From an uncultured Eubacteriales bacterium (lineage in GTDB: Bacteria > Bacillota > Clostridia > Christensenellales > CAG-138), in contig URQH01000012.1 of assembly GCA_900549955.1 (NCBI GenBank), positions 1 to 47,957 of the forward strand: a stretch of 47,957 nucleotides of DNA. The letters run 5' to 3'. The notes below the pieces were generated by a model, which was not told the DNA's origin, searched no databases, and saw nothing but the letters and a program-made list of their open reading frames with translations. Positions 1-7,972 of the stretch are shown here, piece by piece. Position numbers and translations under genes: made by a program. How positions within the stretch are numbered: the first letter of the stretch is position 1; each line of letters starts with the position of its first letter.

Positions 1-166
1 GGGCCGCCGTCGCGGCAGGCGGCGCGAGCTGCACCACCACGGGTGGAGCCGTTGGCAGCGCCGTATCGGCGGGCTCCGCACAGCCAAAGGCGCAGGCGGC
101 CGCCAGCAGCAGGTACAGGGCCGCTGCCGGGCGCGTCCGGGTTCGGGAACTTCGTCTTGCTCTCAT
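1..166 (-). CDS. Putative lipoprotein, N-terminal part (runs off the window)
   Basis: Only the first 55 codons are inside the window. They read as a lipoprotein signal peptide: an Arg-rich n-region (MRARRSSRTRTR), a hydrophobic stretch (ALYLLLAAACAFG) and a lipobox AFGC, with the lipidated Cys at about residue 29. A Pro/Ala/Thr-rich linker (AEPADTALPTAPP) typical of extracytoplasmic tethers follows. The protein should be attached to the outer face of the membrane; its function is not visible. The ATG at 166 has only a weak ribosome-binding site (GTGAG). The gene lies directly after the rplL terminator, on the same strand, where many genomes carry rpoB. Confidence 0.6.
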   Translation of the reverse strand, partial: MRARRSSRTRTRPAAALYLLLAAACAFGCAEPADTALPTAPPVVVQLAPPAATAA

Positions 167-183
167 CTCACAAAAGACACGCA

Positions 184-206
184 GAGGGGAGCGCTGTGCT
201 CCCCTC
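184..206 (-). terminator. Intrinsic terminator after rplL
   Basis: A perfect 9-bp stem (GAGGGGAGC pairing with GCTCCCCTC, 5-nt loop) lies 24 nt downstream of the rplL stop. On the minus strand it is followed by a broken T-tract (TCTTTT). It would separate the rplJL transcript from the lipoprotein gene. Confidence 0.7.
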
Positions 207-229
207 CGACGGTTTGTTTGGCAATTGGG

Positions 230-601
230 TTATTTGATTTCGCAGGTCGCGCCGACCTCTTTGAACGCGGCGGCGATCTTCTCGGCTTCTTCCTTGGAGA
301 CGCCTTCCTTGACCGGCTTGGGCGCGTTGTCCACGACGTCCTTGGCCTCCTTGAGGCCGAGGCCGGTGAGCTCGCGGACGGTCTTGATGACCTTGATCTT
401 CTCGGGACCGACTTCCTTCAGGATGACGTCGAACTCGGTCTTCTCTTCCACCTCGGCGGCGGCGGCGGTCGCAGGACCGGCCACGGCGACAGCGGTCGCG
501 GCGGCGGACACGCCAAACTCCTCTTCCAGTGCCTTCACAAGCTCGCTGAGCTCGAGCACGGACATCGCTTTGATATCGGCAATCAGTTGCGCTTTATCCA
601 T
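230..601 (-). CDS. rplL: 50S ribosomal protein L7/L12
   Basis: A 123-residue protein of normal L7/L12 length that forms the ribosomal stalk dimers recruiting translation GTPases. The N-terminal dimerisation region (MDKAQLIADIKAMSVLELSE) is followed by an Ala-rich hinge (about residues 33-50) and the C-terminal domain with the conserved KIKVIKTVRELTGLGLKEAK segment that contacts elongation factors. It starts 51 nt after rplJ, with an AGGAGG-type site just upstream, and ends the rplJ-rplL unit before an intrinsic terminator. Confidence 0.97.
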   Translation of the reverse strand: MDKAQLIADIKAMSVLELSELVKALEEEFGVSAAATAVAVAGPATAAAAEVEEKTEFDVILKEVGPEKIKVIKTVRELTGLGLKEAKDVVDNAPKPVKEGVSKEEAEKIAAAFKEVGATCEIK

Positions 602-652
602 TGTTCTTTCCTCCTGTCAAATTTGGTAATCATTCTTTGGGTCGATTGGGGG

Positions 653-1189
653 TTACTCAGCAGCAGGCGCTTCGGAAGCTGCCGCGTCTGCGCCGCCCAG
701 CTTCTTGGCGATCTGATCGAGCACGATCGCCAGGCCGGAGATCGGCGACATCATGCTGCCAAGCAGGCGGGCGATGAGCACGTCGCGCGACGGCAGATCG
801 GCGATGGCGTCCAGATCTTTGGCGCTGGTCACCGCGCCCTCGACGATACCGCCCTTGATCTCGCACTTCTTGACCTTCTTGATGAATTCCTTGAGGATCT
901 TGGCCGGCATGACCGCATCCTCATAGCCGAACGCAAAGGCGGACGGCCCATGCAGCACCTCATGGATCGACGCGTCGATCCCCGCGGCGTCGCAGGCGCG
1001 ACCGACGATGTGGTTCTTGATGACGATGTAGTCCACGCCCGCTTTGCGCATTTCGTTACGCAGCTGCGTCACTTCCTCCACCGTCAGGCCGCGATAGTCG
1101 AACGCCACCACAGCGCTGGCGCGCTGGATCTTGTCCTGCACATCGGCAACCTGTGCAGCCTTCATCTCGATGTTCTTCACATTAGCCAT
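653..1189 (-). CDS. rplJ: 50S ribosomal protein L10
   Basis: A 178-residue L10, the stalk base that binds 23S rRNA and carries L7/L12 dimers on its C-terminal helix. Family signs are the RASAVVAFDYRGLTVEEVTQLR segment with the YRGLTV motif and the NHIVGRA region after it. An AGGAGGTG site sits 8-14 nt before the ATG. It is the first gene of rplJ-rplL and is preceded by an L10 leader and its own promoter, the usual autogenous arrangement in which free L10-(L12)n represses its own mRNA. Confidence 0.97.
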   Translation of the reverse strand: MANVKNIEMKAAQVADVQDKIQRASAVVAFDYRGLTVEEVTQLRNEMRKAGVDYIVIKNHIVGRACDAAGIDASIHEVLHGPSAFAFGYEDAVMPAKILKEFIKKVKKCEIKGGIVEGAVTSAKDLDAIADLPSRDVLIARLLGSMMSPISGLAIVLDQIAKKLGGADAAASEAPAAE

Positions 1190-1219
1190 GGTTCTTGTTT
1201 CACCTCCTCATAAGACGAT

Positions 1220-1340
1220 AAAAGCGTTCCCTGCCAAAGACAGGGAACGCGCGCAACGACTGTTGTGGTTTTACAGCGCCTCGGTAGGATTTACGCCTTG
1301 CGGCCACCGACTGTCTCAGGCAGTATGCAATTTTTACCGT
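1220..1340 (-). promoter_or_regulatory. L10 leader (autoregulatory mRNA element)
   Basis: The minus-strand leader of rplJ contains the conserved kind of sequence seen in L10 leaders: a GGTGGCCGCAAGGC-type stem, then GTAAATCCTACCGAGGC, close to the consensus around the L10-binding kink-turn. The terminator hairpin at 1224-1250 follows. L10 bound to L12 would recognise the leader and reduce expression of rplJ-rplL. Confidence 0.85.
1224..1250 (-). terminator. Attenuator hairpin in the rplJ leader
   Basis: On the minus strand a perfect 10-bp stem (GCGTTCCCTG with CAGGGAACGC, 7-nt loop) is followed at once by TTTTATC, all upstream of the rplJ ribosome-binding site. Its place between the L10-binding region and the gene fits an attenuator that lowers rplJL transcription when L10 is in excess. 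The regulatory role is inferred from known L10 leaders. Confidence 0.75.
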
Positions 1341-1345
1341 AGGAC

Positions 1346-1374
1346 AGTGTATCACACCATCCCCCGACTGTCAA
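1346..1374 (-). promoter_or_regulatory. Promoter of rplJ-rplL
   Basis: A perfect -35 box TTGACA (1374-1369), a 17-nt spacer and a -10 box TACACT (1351-1346) on the minus strand. This places the start of transcription just upstream of the L10 leader, so rplJL is transcribed separately from rplKA. Confidence 0.85.
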
Positions 1375-1400
1375 GCACGAACCGCGCCGGCAGCGGTTGC

Positions 1401-2093
1401 TCAGCCAAAGCGCACCGGGTTGAACTTGACGCCTGGGCCCATTGTGGACGACACGACGACGCTCTTGAGGTAGGTGCCCTTCGCGGCGGCCGGCTTGGCC
1501 TTCACGATGGCATCCATCAGCGAGGTCAGGTTCTCCTCCAGCTTCTCCACGCCGAACGACGCCTTGCCGATCGGGCAGTGCACGATGCTGGTCTTGTCCA
1601 CGCGGTACTCGACCTTACCGGCTTTGATGTCGGCAATGGCCTTGGCCACGTCCATCGTGACCGTGCCGCTCTTCGGGTTCGGCATGAGGCCCTTGGGGCC
1701 GAGCACGCGGCCGATGCGGCCGACAACGCCCATCATGTCCGGGGTCGCGACGCACACGTCGAAATCAAACCAGTTCTCCGTCTGGATCTTCTTGACCAGA
1801 TCCTCGTCGCCCACGTAATCCGCGCCGGCTTCCTGCGCCTCGCGCGCCTTGTCGGCCTTGGCGAACACCAGCACGCGGACGGTCTTGCCCGTGCCGTGCG
1901 GCAGCACCACCGCGCCGCGCACCTGTTGGTCGGCATGGCGCGGGTCGACGCCCAGGCGCACCGAGATCTCGATCGTCTCGTCGAACTTGGCCTTGGCGGT
2001 GCTCAGGACGGTCTCCAGCCCCTCGCGAACGTCAAACAGCTTGAGGGTTTCATAGGACTTCTTGCTGTCCAGATATTTCTTACCGTGCTTCAT
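1401..2093 (-). CDS. rplA: 50S ribosomal protein L1
   Basis: A 230-residue L1, normal length, which binds the mobile 23S rRNA stalk near the E site and usually represses its own L11-L1 mRNA. Recognisable segments are the opening GKKYLDSKKSYE, the RLGVDPRHADQQVRG motif, LPHGTGKTVRVLVFA, and the C-terminal VVVSSTMGPGVKFNP. It lies 13 nt after rplK with a GAGGGAACGG ribosome-binding region, and is the last gene of the rpmG-secE-nusG-rplKA unit. Confidence 0.97.
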   Translation of the reverse strand: MKHGKKYLDSKKSYETLKLFDVREGLETVLSTAKAKFDETIEISVRLGVDPRHADQQVRGAVVLPHGTGKTVRVLVFAKADKAREAQEAGADYVGDEDLVKKIQTENWFDFDVCVATPDMMGVVGRIGRVLGPKGLMPNPKSGTVTMDVAKAIADIKAGKVEYRVDKTSIVHCPIGKASFGVEKLEENLTSLMDAIVKAKPAAAKGTYLKSVVVSSTMGPGVKFNPVRFG

Positions 2094-2106
2094 ATCCGTT
2101 CCCTCC

Positions 2107-2532
2107 TCACTCGCTGACCACGACGCCCATGCTGCGCGCCGTACCGGCGATCATGCTCATGGCCGCCTCGACGCTCGCGGCGTTCAGATCCGGCATCTTG
2201 AGCTCGGCGATCTCGCGCACCTGCGCCTTGGTGATGGTCGCGACCTTCGTCTTGTTCGGCGTGCCGGACGCGGTCTCGATGTTGCAGGCCTTCTTGATCA
2301 GAACGGCCGCCGGCGGCGTCTTCGTGATGAAGGAGAACGAACGGTCCTGATAGACCGTGATGACGACGGGGATGATGAGCCCCGCCTGCTTGTTCGTGCG
2401 CTCGTTGAACTCCTTGCAGAAGCCCATGATGTTCACGCCGTGCTGGCCGAGCGCCGGGCCGACCGGCGGCGCGGGCGTCGCCTTGCCCGCAGGGATTTGA
2501 AGTTTCACATAGCCTGTGATTTTCTTTGCCAT
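2107..2532 (-). CDS. rplK: 50S ribosomal protein L11
   Basis: A 141-residue L11 of the GTPase-associated centre, target of stringent response and thiopeptide action. The start MAKKITGYVKLQIPAGK at 2532 is preceded by AGGAGGGAACTGCA; the longer open frame upstream adds residues unlike any L11, so I reject it. The conserved ATPAPPVGPALGQHGVNIMGFCKEFN segment binds rRNA, and the Pro-rich N-terminal domain is intact. The gene is co-transcribed with nusG upstream and rplA downstream. Confidence 0.97.
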   Translation of the reverse strand: MAKKITGYVKLQIPAGKATPAPPVGPALGQHGVNIMGFCKEFNERTNKQAGLIIPVVITVYQDRSFSFITKTPPAAVLIKKACNIETASGTPNKTKVATITKAQVREIAELKMPDLNAASVEAAMSMIAGTARSMGVVVSE

Positions 2533-2619
2533 TGCAGTTCCCTCCTGTAGATTTTGTGGTGCGAGCGGGGTGCCTCCCCCTCCCACGCGGTATGACAGCG
2601 TGCCGAGGCACGCGGGTCA

Positions 2620-3204
2620 TCAAAGCTTTTGTACCTGGACAAAGTCCAGCTCGACCGGCGTCTCGCGGCCGAACATGGACACGGTCAGCTTGACCTTCTG
2701 GCGTTCCGGATCGAGATGCTCGACGCGCCCGATGAAGTTCTCGAGCGGGCCGGAGACCACGCGCACGTTTTCGCCCACCTCGATGTTGAGCACGATCGGG
2801 ATGCGCTCCACGCCCATGGCGGTCACTTCCTCGTCCGACAGCGGGATGGGCTTGGAGCCCGGCCCCACAAAGCCGGTCACGCCGCGCGTGTTGCGCACGA
2901 CGTACCAGGCGCGCGGGTTCATGACCAGGTCCTGCACCGTGCCGCCGCCCTTTTCCGGCGGACGCTCTTTTTCGACCACGTCCACCACCATCTTGACCAT
3001 GACGTAGCCGGGATAGACCTTGCGCTGCGACACCTTGCGCTTGCCGTTGGGCAGGATCTCGATGGTCTCCTCCGTGGGATATTTCACCTCGAGGATCGTG
3101 TCCTGCAGGCCCAGGTTCTCCACCGATTTCTCGAGGTCTTCCTTGACCTTGTTTTCATACCCGGAATAGGTATGGACAACGTACCACTTTGCTTCCTGAT
3201 TCAT
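2620..3204 (-). CDS. nusG: Transcription elongation/termination factor NusG
   Basis: A 194-residue NusG, slightly longer than the usual 170-180. The N-terminal NGN domain (KWYVVHTYSGYENKVKEDLE) binds RNA polymerase and the C-terminal KOW domain (VGENVRVVSGPLENFIGRVE) contacts S10 or Rho. The extra length is in a charged loop near KERPPEKGGGTVQD (about residues 80-95). It starts 5 nt after secE, so the secE-nusG order and coupling found in most bacteria is kept. Confidence 0.96.
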   Translation of the reverse strand: MNQEAKWYVVHTYSGYENKVKEDLEKSVENLGLQDTILEVKYPTEETIEILPNGKRKVSQRKVYPGYVMVKMVVDVVEKERPPEKGGGTVQDLVMNPRAWYVVRNTRGVTGFVGPGSKPIPLSDEEVTAMGVERIPIVLNIEVGENVRVVSGPLENFIGRVEHLDPERQKVKLTVSMFGRETPVELDFVQVQKL

Positions 3205-3209
3205 GGCGC

Positions 3210-3449
3210 TTACCCGAGGCTGATGCTTTCCAGCGCACCCATCCCCGTGGAGAAGCCCAGATCCAGCACATAGATGATGAGTGCCATCGCAAGCACAAAC
3301 ACGAACACCGCGATCGTGTGCGACACCAACTCCTTACCCGTCAGCCAGGTCAGCTTCTTGAGCTCGCCAAACATCTCGCGAAAATAGCGGATGGGATGGA
3401 ACCGTCTTTCCTTCTTGGGCTTTTTCTTTTCGTTGGTCGTCGTCGCCAT
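3210..3449 (-). CDS. secE: Preprotein translocase subunit SecE
   Basis: A 79-residue single-span SecE, the clamp around SecY in the export channel. After a Lys-rich N-terminus (TTTNEKKKPKKERR) comes the conserved amphipathic region FREMFGELKKLTWLTGKELV and one transmembrane helix (about residues 46-67). I chose the ATG at 3449 because an AGAGGA site precedes it; longer frames add unrelated residues. It lies between rpmG and nusG in the classical order. Confidence 0.95.
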   Translation of the reverse strand: MATTTNEKKKPKKERRFHPIRYFREMFGELKKLTWLTGKELVSHTIAVFVFVLAMALIIYVLDLGFSTGMGALESISLG

Positions 3450-3469
3450 AGCGTCCTCTTTTCCCGGAA

Positions 3470-3619
3470 TTATTTCGCTTCCCGATGGATCGTGTGCTTG
3501 CGGCAGAAACGGCAGTACTTGGAGAACTCCAGTCGATCCGGATCGTTCTTCTTGTTCTTGAACGTGTTGTAGTTCCGCTGCTTGCATTCGGTGCAGGCCA
3601 GTGTGATCTTTACGCGCAT
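3470..3619 (-). CDS. rpmG: 50S ribosomal protein L33
   Basis: A 49-residue L33 starting at the ATG at 3619, preceded by AGGAGGGTTTCACAA. Both CxxC pairs of the zinc-ribbon form are present (CTEC and CRFC), so this is the zinc-dependent paralogue. The motif RNYNTFKNKKNDPDRLE is typical. It is the first gene of the rpmG-secE-nusG-rplK-rplA transcript, directly behind the promoter at 3686-3714. Confidence 0.96.
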   Translation of the reverse strand: MRVKITLACTECKQRNYNTFKNKKNDPDRLEFSKYCRFCRKHTIHREAK

Positions 3620-3649
3620 TTGTGAAACCCTCCTGTCTAGGTCAAAAGC

Positions 3650-3685
3650 ATCAAAAACGAGCCCCGTTTTCGGGGCACCTTTGAT
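3650..3685 (-). other. 5'-terminal stem-loop of the rpmG mRNA
   Basis: Right after the -10 box, the minus strand holds GCCCCG-AAAA-CGGGGC (3661-3676) flanked by ATCAAA and TTTGAT, which can extend the stem. A T-tract (GTTTTTG) follows the core. It resembles a small intrinsic terminator but lies almost at +1, so a protective 5' hairpin or an attenuator are both possible. Confidence 0.6.
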
Positions 3686-3714
3686 ACGATACCACAATGG
3701 GCGCCCTGTGTCAA
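3686..3714 (-). promoter_or_regulatory. Promoter of rpmG-secE-nusG-rplKA
   Basis: Perfect -35 TTGACA (3714-3709), 17-nt spacer and -10 TATCGT (3691-3686) on the minus strand, about 70 nt before rpmG. The next 187 nt up to tldE hold only the tldE terminator. Confidence 0.85.
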
Positions 3715-3855
3715 CGATATTTTTGCGCTCGGCAGAAAAGATTTCCCGGCCATGGCTCCGAGCCTTCCGGCAGCGCGCCTCCGCCGTGCCTGTGCCATCT
3801 CCCGGCCCTGCCGCCCGCGGTGCGCCCCCGGGATATGATATATATAAATATGAAA

Positions 3856-3873
3856 GGCGCGCAGTGGCGCGCC
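3856..3873 (-). terminator. Probable terminator after tldE
   Basis: A 7-bp all-GC stem (GGCGCGC with GCGCGCC, 4-nt loop) followed on the minus strand by TTTCATATTTATATATAT. It lies 29 nt after the tldE stop and is the only clear termination signal before the rpmG promoter. Confidence 0.6.
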
Positions 3874-3901
3874 CCTCATTTCCCGTCCGTGTCGCGGCGC
3901 C

Positions 3902-5233
3902 CTATGCGCCGGCCACCATCAGCTCCCGCACCAGCACGCTCGGCGCGCCGACGCAGACGCTGCCGGGCAGTCCAAAGCGCGGGTCGTCGCCCACCGCGGC
4001 CACCGCCTGCAACAGCGTGAGGAAGTTGCCGGCCACCGTGATCTGTGAGACTGCGCCGCCGAGCGCCCCGCCCTGCACGCGCCGGCCACACGCCTTGAGC
4101 GAAAAGTCGCCGGAAATGGGATCGACGCCCGCATGCAGGCCCTCCAGGCTCGTGATGAACAGGCCGTCGCCCATCTGCCGGAGCAGCGCATCCCGTCCCT
4201 GCTCGCCGGGCTGCAGGTAGAGCACCGTGGGGCCCACGCCCACCGGCGACGCGGCAGAGGCGCGCAGCGCATTGCCCGTGCTCTCGCAGCCGGCCTTGCG
4301 CGCGGTCTTGAGGTTGTGCAGCAGCGTGACCAGCCTGCCGGCTTCCACAAGCTGTTTGCGCCGGCACGGCGTGCCCTCGCCGTCAAACGCACGCGGCGCA
4401 TACGGGTGGAATGGGTCGTCCACGAGCGTCACGCACGGTGCGCCGATCGTCTCCCCCTCGCGGCCGGTCAGCAGCGAGCGTCCCTTTTGCGCTTCCTCGG
4501 CAGAAAACATCGGGGAAAATGCGGCCAGCAGATCCGCCATCGCGTCGCCGCGCAATATCACCCCATAGGTTCCCGTCGGCACCGGCTCGCCGCCAAAGCG
4601 GTCCAGCGTCTCGCGCACGGCCTCCGCCGCGCACGCCGCGGTGTCTGCCGCCTCGCGGCCGGTGCGGAACGCCAGCGCGTTTTGCAATTCTTCGCCCTGC
4701 TGCATGACCGGCATCACATAGGCGTAGCCCATGCGCTGTTCCCGCTCGGCAGCCAGGCCCAGCGTGTTGTGAATGGCGATGCGGCCGGCGGCCGTCCCTA
4801 CCTCGCAATACATGACGCGCTTGACGCGCGCGTCCTGCGCCAGCGTCTCCCGCTCCAGCTGCAACGCCAGCGCGAGCTTGCCTGCTTCATCCACGCCGTC
4901 CAACGCGGAAGACGGCGTCGCCACCGGTGCATAGGTACAGGCGCCCTGCATGGGGTGCGCATCCTCTTCCTCAATCGCGCGGGCATTGTCCATCGCCCGG
5001 CGCACCAGCCCCTCCGGGTCGTCCAGGCACTCCGTATAGGCGTAGCCGTCGCGGCCGCCGAGCTTCACACGCAGGCTCAGCCCGCCCGTGCGGGACACCG
5101 CATACCGGTCGATTTCGCCGCCCTGCGCATTGGCCTCAAACGCCTCCTGTTCGGCATAGTACGTTTCGGCCGCTTCACATCCCTGCGCCAGCGCGCTCTG
5201 AAACGCGCGCTCGCGAAACTCCTGCATCGTCAT
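3902..5233 (-). CDS. tldE: TldD/PmbA family protein, TldE-type subunit
   Basis: A 443-residue TldE (PmbA)-type protein. TldD and TldE form a heteromeric protease acting on unfolded or modified peptides; TldE lacks the zinc motif and supports TldD. Family traits are the N-terminal RERAFQSALAQGCEAAETYY start, the GREGETIGAPCVTLVDDP region and the closing FLTLLQAVAAVGDDPRFG. No HExxxH motif is present, as expected for the E subunit. Its ATG overlaps the tldD stop (TGATG at 5235-5231) and uses the AAAGGAGGG within the tldD end, so the two are translationally coupled. Confidence 0.92.
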   Translation of the reverse strand: MTMQEFRERAFQSALAQGCEAAETYYAEQEAFEANAQGGEIDRYAVSRTGGLSLRVKLGGRDGYAYTECLDDPEGLVRRAMDNARAIEEEDAHPMQGACTYAPVATPSSALDGVDEAGKLALALQLERETLAQDARVKRVMYCEVGTAAGRIAIHNTLGLAAEREQRMGYAYVMPVMQQGEELQNALAFRTGREAADTAACAAEAVRETLDRFGGEPVPTGTYGVILRGDAMADLLAAFSPMFSAEEAQKGRSLLTGREGETIGAPCVTLVDDPFHPYAPRAFDGEGTPCRRKQLVEAGRLVTLLHNLKTARKAGCESTGNALRASAASPVGVGPTVLYLQPGEQGRDALLRQMGDGLFITSLEGLHAGVDPISGDFSLKACGRRVQGGALGGAVSQITVAGNFLTLLQAVAAVGDDPRFGLPGSVCVGAPSVLVRELMVAGA

Positions 5234-6621
5234 CACAGCTTCCCTCCTTTGCCGCCAACGGTGATTTCCGTCACGCGGATGCGCGGCTGGCCGACATTGG
5301 TCGGCACCGAGCCGGACAGCGAGCCGCACATGCCCTGCCCCATCCACATCCGCGGTCCCACGCGGTCAATGCGCTGCAGCACCTCGGCGCCGCGGCCGAT
5401 CAGCGTGGCGCCGCGCACGGGCGACAGGAGCTTGCCGTCGCGCACCCAGTAGCCCTCGCTGACGGCGAAATTGAACTCGCCCGTCAGCGGGTTGACGGAG
5501 CCGCCGCCCATCTTCTTGGCATACAGCCCCTCGCCCATCGTCGCGATCATCTCCGCTTCGTCGTCCCGCCCGGGGCAGATAAACGTGTTCGTCATGCGCG
5601 ACGTCGGCGCAAACGTATAGTCCTGCCGGCGGCTTGAGCCCGTGACCGGCATGCCCATGCGCCGCGCGCCCAGCAGATCGATCAAATACCCGCGCAACAC
5701 GCCGTTTTCGATGAGCAGGTTGCGGCGCGACGGCGTGCCCTCGTCGTCCACGTCGATGGATCCCCACTCGCCCGGCATCGTGCCGTCGTCCACGGCAGAT
5801 ACGCAGTCCGCAGCGATCTTCTGCCCCAGCTTGCCGCAAAACTCGCTGTCGCCCTTTGCCACGCTCGTCGCCTCCAGGCTGTGCCCACAGGCCTCGTGAA
5901 AGATGACGCCGCCAAACCCGCCGTCAATGACCACGGGCAGCCGGCCGGCCGGGCAGTCCGGCGCGTGCAGCATGGTCACGGCCGTCCTCGCCGCCTCCTC
6001 TGCGCGCGCATTGAGGTCGATCTCACCGGTATACGCCTCAAAGCCACGGCAGCAGCCGGGCCCTTCAAAGCCGGTCTGCGCCTCGGTGCCCTGCATGGCG
6101 ATGGCGGAAAGATAGGCGCGCGTATACGGCCGCTCGGCAGCGGCGAACACCCCTTCGGAATTGCACACGAGCGTGCGGCGCACCTTGTCCATGTAGAGCG
6201 CCTGCACCTGCGTGATCTCCGCCGACACGGCGCGCGCCGCCCCGGTCGCTTCCCGCAGCAGGCGCACGCGCCGGTCGTTGTCCACCGACGCAAACGGGAT
6301 GTCCATCGGCGCGCAAAAACTGGTCGCGGCAAACGCCACCTGCGTGCCGGCGGGCGCCCCCTGCAGCGCGGCGGCCGCCGCCTTTGCCGTGGCCAGCAGC
6401 GCCGCCTCGCCGGTATCGGCCGTGTACGCATAGGCGCTGCGCGTCCCCTGCAGCACGCGCACGCCCGCGCCGCACCGGCGGGTATAGGCAGCGTTTTCCA
6501 CCCTGCCGTCCGACATGCCGATCACGTTGCTTTCGGTATCCTCGAGATACAGTTCTGAAAAATCCGCCCCGCAGGACAGGGCCGCCAGCAGCACCCGCTC
6601 GGCGGTTCTCTGATCGATCAA
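5233..6621 (-). CDS. tldD: Zinc metalloprotease TldD
   Basis: A 462-residue TldD, the catalytic partner of TldE. The metal-binding HEACGHSLEA (HExxxH) motif is clear, in the region VVIDGGFGGVIFHEACGH, and the C-terminal glycine-rich part (GEGLYAKKMGGGSVNPLTGEF) is typical. I place the start at the TTG at 6621, 8 nt after GGAGGAGGG. The ATG 39 nt upstream (6660) lies inside the -10 box of the promoter at 6656-6684 and so cannot be on the mRNA. With the TTG start the protein begins MIDQRTAERVLLAAL, matching the usual family N-terminus. Confidence 0.93.
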   Translation of the reverse strand: MIDQRTAERVLLAALSCGADFSELYLEDTESNVIGMSDGRVENAAYTRRCGAGVRVLQGTRSAYAYTADTGEAALLATAKAAAAALQGAPAGTQVAFAATSFCAPMDIPFASVDNDRRVRLLREATGAARAVSAEITQVQALYMDKVRRTLVCNSEGVFAAAERPYTRAYLSAIAMQGTEAQTGFEGPGCCRGFEAYTGEIDLNARAEEAARTAVTMLHAPDCPAGRLPVVIDGGFGGVIFHEACGHSLEATSVAKGDSEFCGKLGQKIAADCVSAVDDGTMPGEWGSIDVDDEGTPSRRNLLIENGVLRGYLIDLLGARRMGMPVTGSSRRQDYTFAPTSRMTNTFICPGRDDEAEMIATMGEGLYAKKMGGGSVNPLTGEFNFAVSEGYWVRDGKLLSPVRGATLIGRGAEVLQRIDRVGPRMWMGQGMCGSLSGSVPTNVGQPRIRVTEITVGGKGGKL

Positions 6622-6655
6622 ATCGTCGCCCTCCTCCACAGAAAATGTTACCTGT

Positions 6656-6684
6656 ATCATACCCCATCCGGCGCGCATGTGCAA
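6656..6684 (-). promoter_or_regulatory. Promoter of tldD-tldE
   Basis: -35 TTGCAC (6684-6679), 17-nt spacer, -10 TATGAT (6661-6656) on the minus strand. The mRNA would begin about 25-30 nt before the TTG start of tldD. Confidence 0.75.
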
Positions 6685-6778
6685 GCACGGCCCGGGCGCC
6701 GGTTTCCATCCGGGTCTGGATTTTTTTGCCGTTCGGTGCGATAATAGTCCCGTAACATCAATATCGGAGGTAACCCAC

Positions 6779-7894
6779 ATGTTCGATCCTCGCATCAAGC
6801 AACTCGCGCACGGGCTGGTCACGTTTTCCTGCGACCTCCAGCCCGGCGAAAACATCCTCATCGAATCCATCGGCGGCAACGACGACCTCGTGCGCGCGCT
6901 GATCAAAGAAGTATACGCCGCAGGCGGCACCCCGTTTCTCTGGCTCTCCGACAAGGCGTTCGACCGCGAGCTGCTGCTCGGCGCCAGCGTGGAACAGCTC
7001 CAACGGCGCGCCGCCTGGGACGGCGCAGTCATGGCGTCCATGCAGGCCTATATCGGCGTGCGCGGCGGCAGCAACAGCAGCGAGCTGGCCGACGTCCCGT
7101 CCGGCAAGATGAACGACTACATGACCCACTACTGGCAGCCCGTCCACGGCCGCATCCGCGTACCCAAGACCAAATGGGTCATCCTGCGCTACCCGTCGCC
7201 GTCGATGGCGCAACTGGCGGACATGAGCACCGAGGCGTTCGAGGACTTTTTCTTCAACGTCTGCTGCCTGGACTATTCCCGCATGGACCGCGCCATGGAC
7301 GCGCTCGTGGCGCTGCTGGAGCGCACGGATCGCGTGCACATCGTGTCGCCCGGCACGGATCTCACGTTCTCCATCAAGGGCCTGCCGGCCATCAAGTGCG
7401 CGGGCAGGATGAACATCCCGGACGGCGAGGTCTACACCGCGCCCGTGCGCGACAGCGTCAACGGCGTCATCACCTACAACACGCCGTCGCTTGAGAACGG
7501 CTTCACCTACACCGACATCCGCTTCGAGTTCCGGGACGGACGCATCGTCAAGGCCACGGCCAACGACACCGCGCGCATCAACGCGCAGCTGGACATCGAC
7601 GAGGGCGCACGGTATGTGGGAGAATTCGCCATTGGCGTGAACCCATACATCACGTTCCCGATGAAGGACACCCTGTTCGACGAAAAGATTGCCGGCTCGT
7701 TCCACTTTACGCCCGGTTCCTGCTACGACGAGTGCGACAACGGCAACAAGTCCTCCCAGCACTGGGACCTCGTGCTGATCCAAACCCCCGAATATGGCGG
7801 CGGCGAGATGTATTTCGACGGCGTGCTCGTGCGCAAGGACGGCCGGTTCGTCCTCCCCGAGCTCGAAGGCCTGAACCCCGAACACCTGAAATAA
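6779..7894 (+). CDS. M29-family (thermophilic-type) aminopeptidase
   Basis: A 371-residue protein with the M29 opening IKQLAHGLVTFSCDLQPGENILIES and the C-terminal metal-binding region ending in SSQHWDLVLIQTPEYGGGEMYFDG. M29 enzymes are cytoplasmic metal-dependent aminopeptidases that remove N-terminal residues from peptides. The ATG at 6779 follows CGGAGGTAACCCAC. Upstream a GATAAT (6740-6745) could serve as -10 but the -35 is poor. It is divergent from tldDE, another peptidase, which suggests a shared peptide-turnover role (inference). Confidence 0.9.
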   Translation: MFDPRIKQLAHGLVTFSCDLQPGENILIESIGGNDDLVRALIKEVYAAGGTPFLWLSDKAFDRELLLGASVEQLQRRAAWDGAVMASMQAYIGVRGGSNSSELADVPSGKMNDYMTHYWQPVHGRIRVPKTKWVILRYPSPSMAQLADMSTEAFEDFFFNVCCLDYSRMDRAMDALVALLERTDRVHIVSPGTDLTFSIKGLPAIKCAGRMNIPDGEVYTAPVRDSVNGVITYNTPSLENGFTYTDIRFEFRDGRIVKATANDTARINAQLDIDEGARYVGEFAIGVNPYITFPMKDTLFDEKIAGSFHFTPGSCYDECDNGNKSSQHWDLVLIQTPEYGGGEMYFDGVLVRKDGRFVLPELEGLNPEHLK

Positions 7895-7972
7895 CCTCCG
7901 CGCGCCGCGCAGCGGATGTTTCCCGCGGCGGCCCCGAAAAGGCGGGGCGCAGCGGCAGGGCTTTGCAACATA

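Noticed and set aside
6717..6745. A promoter for the M29 aminopeptidase (GATAAT at 6740-6745)
   Set aside because: The -10 is plausible but the -35 region (TGGATT) is poor; not listed as a feature.
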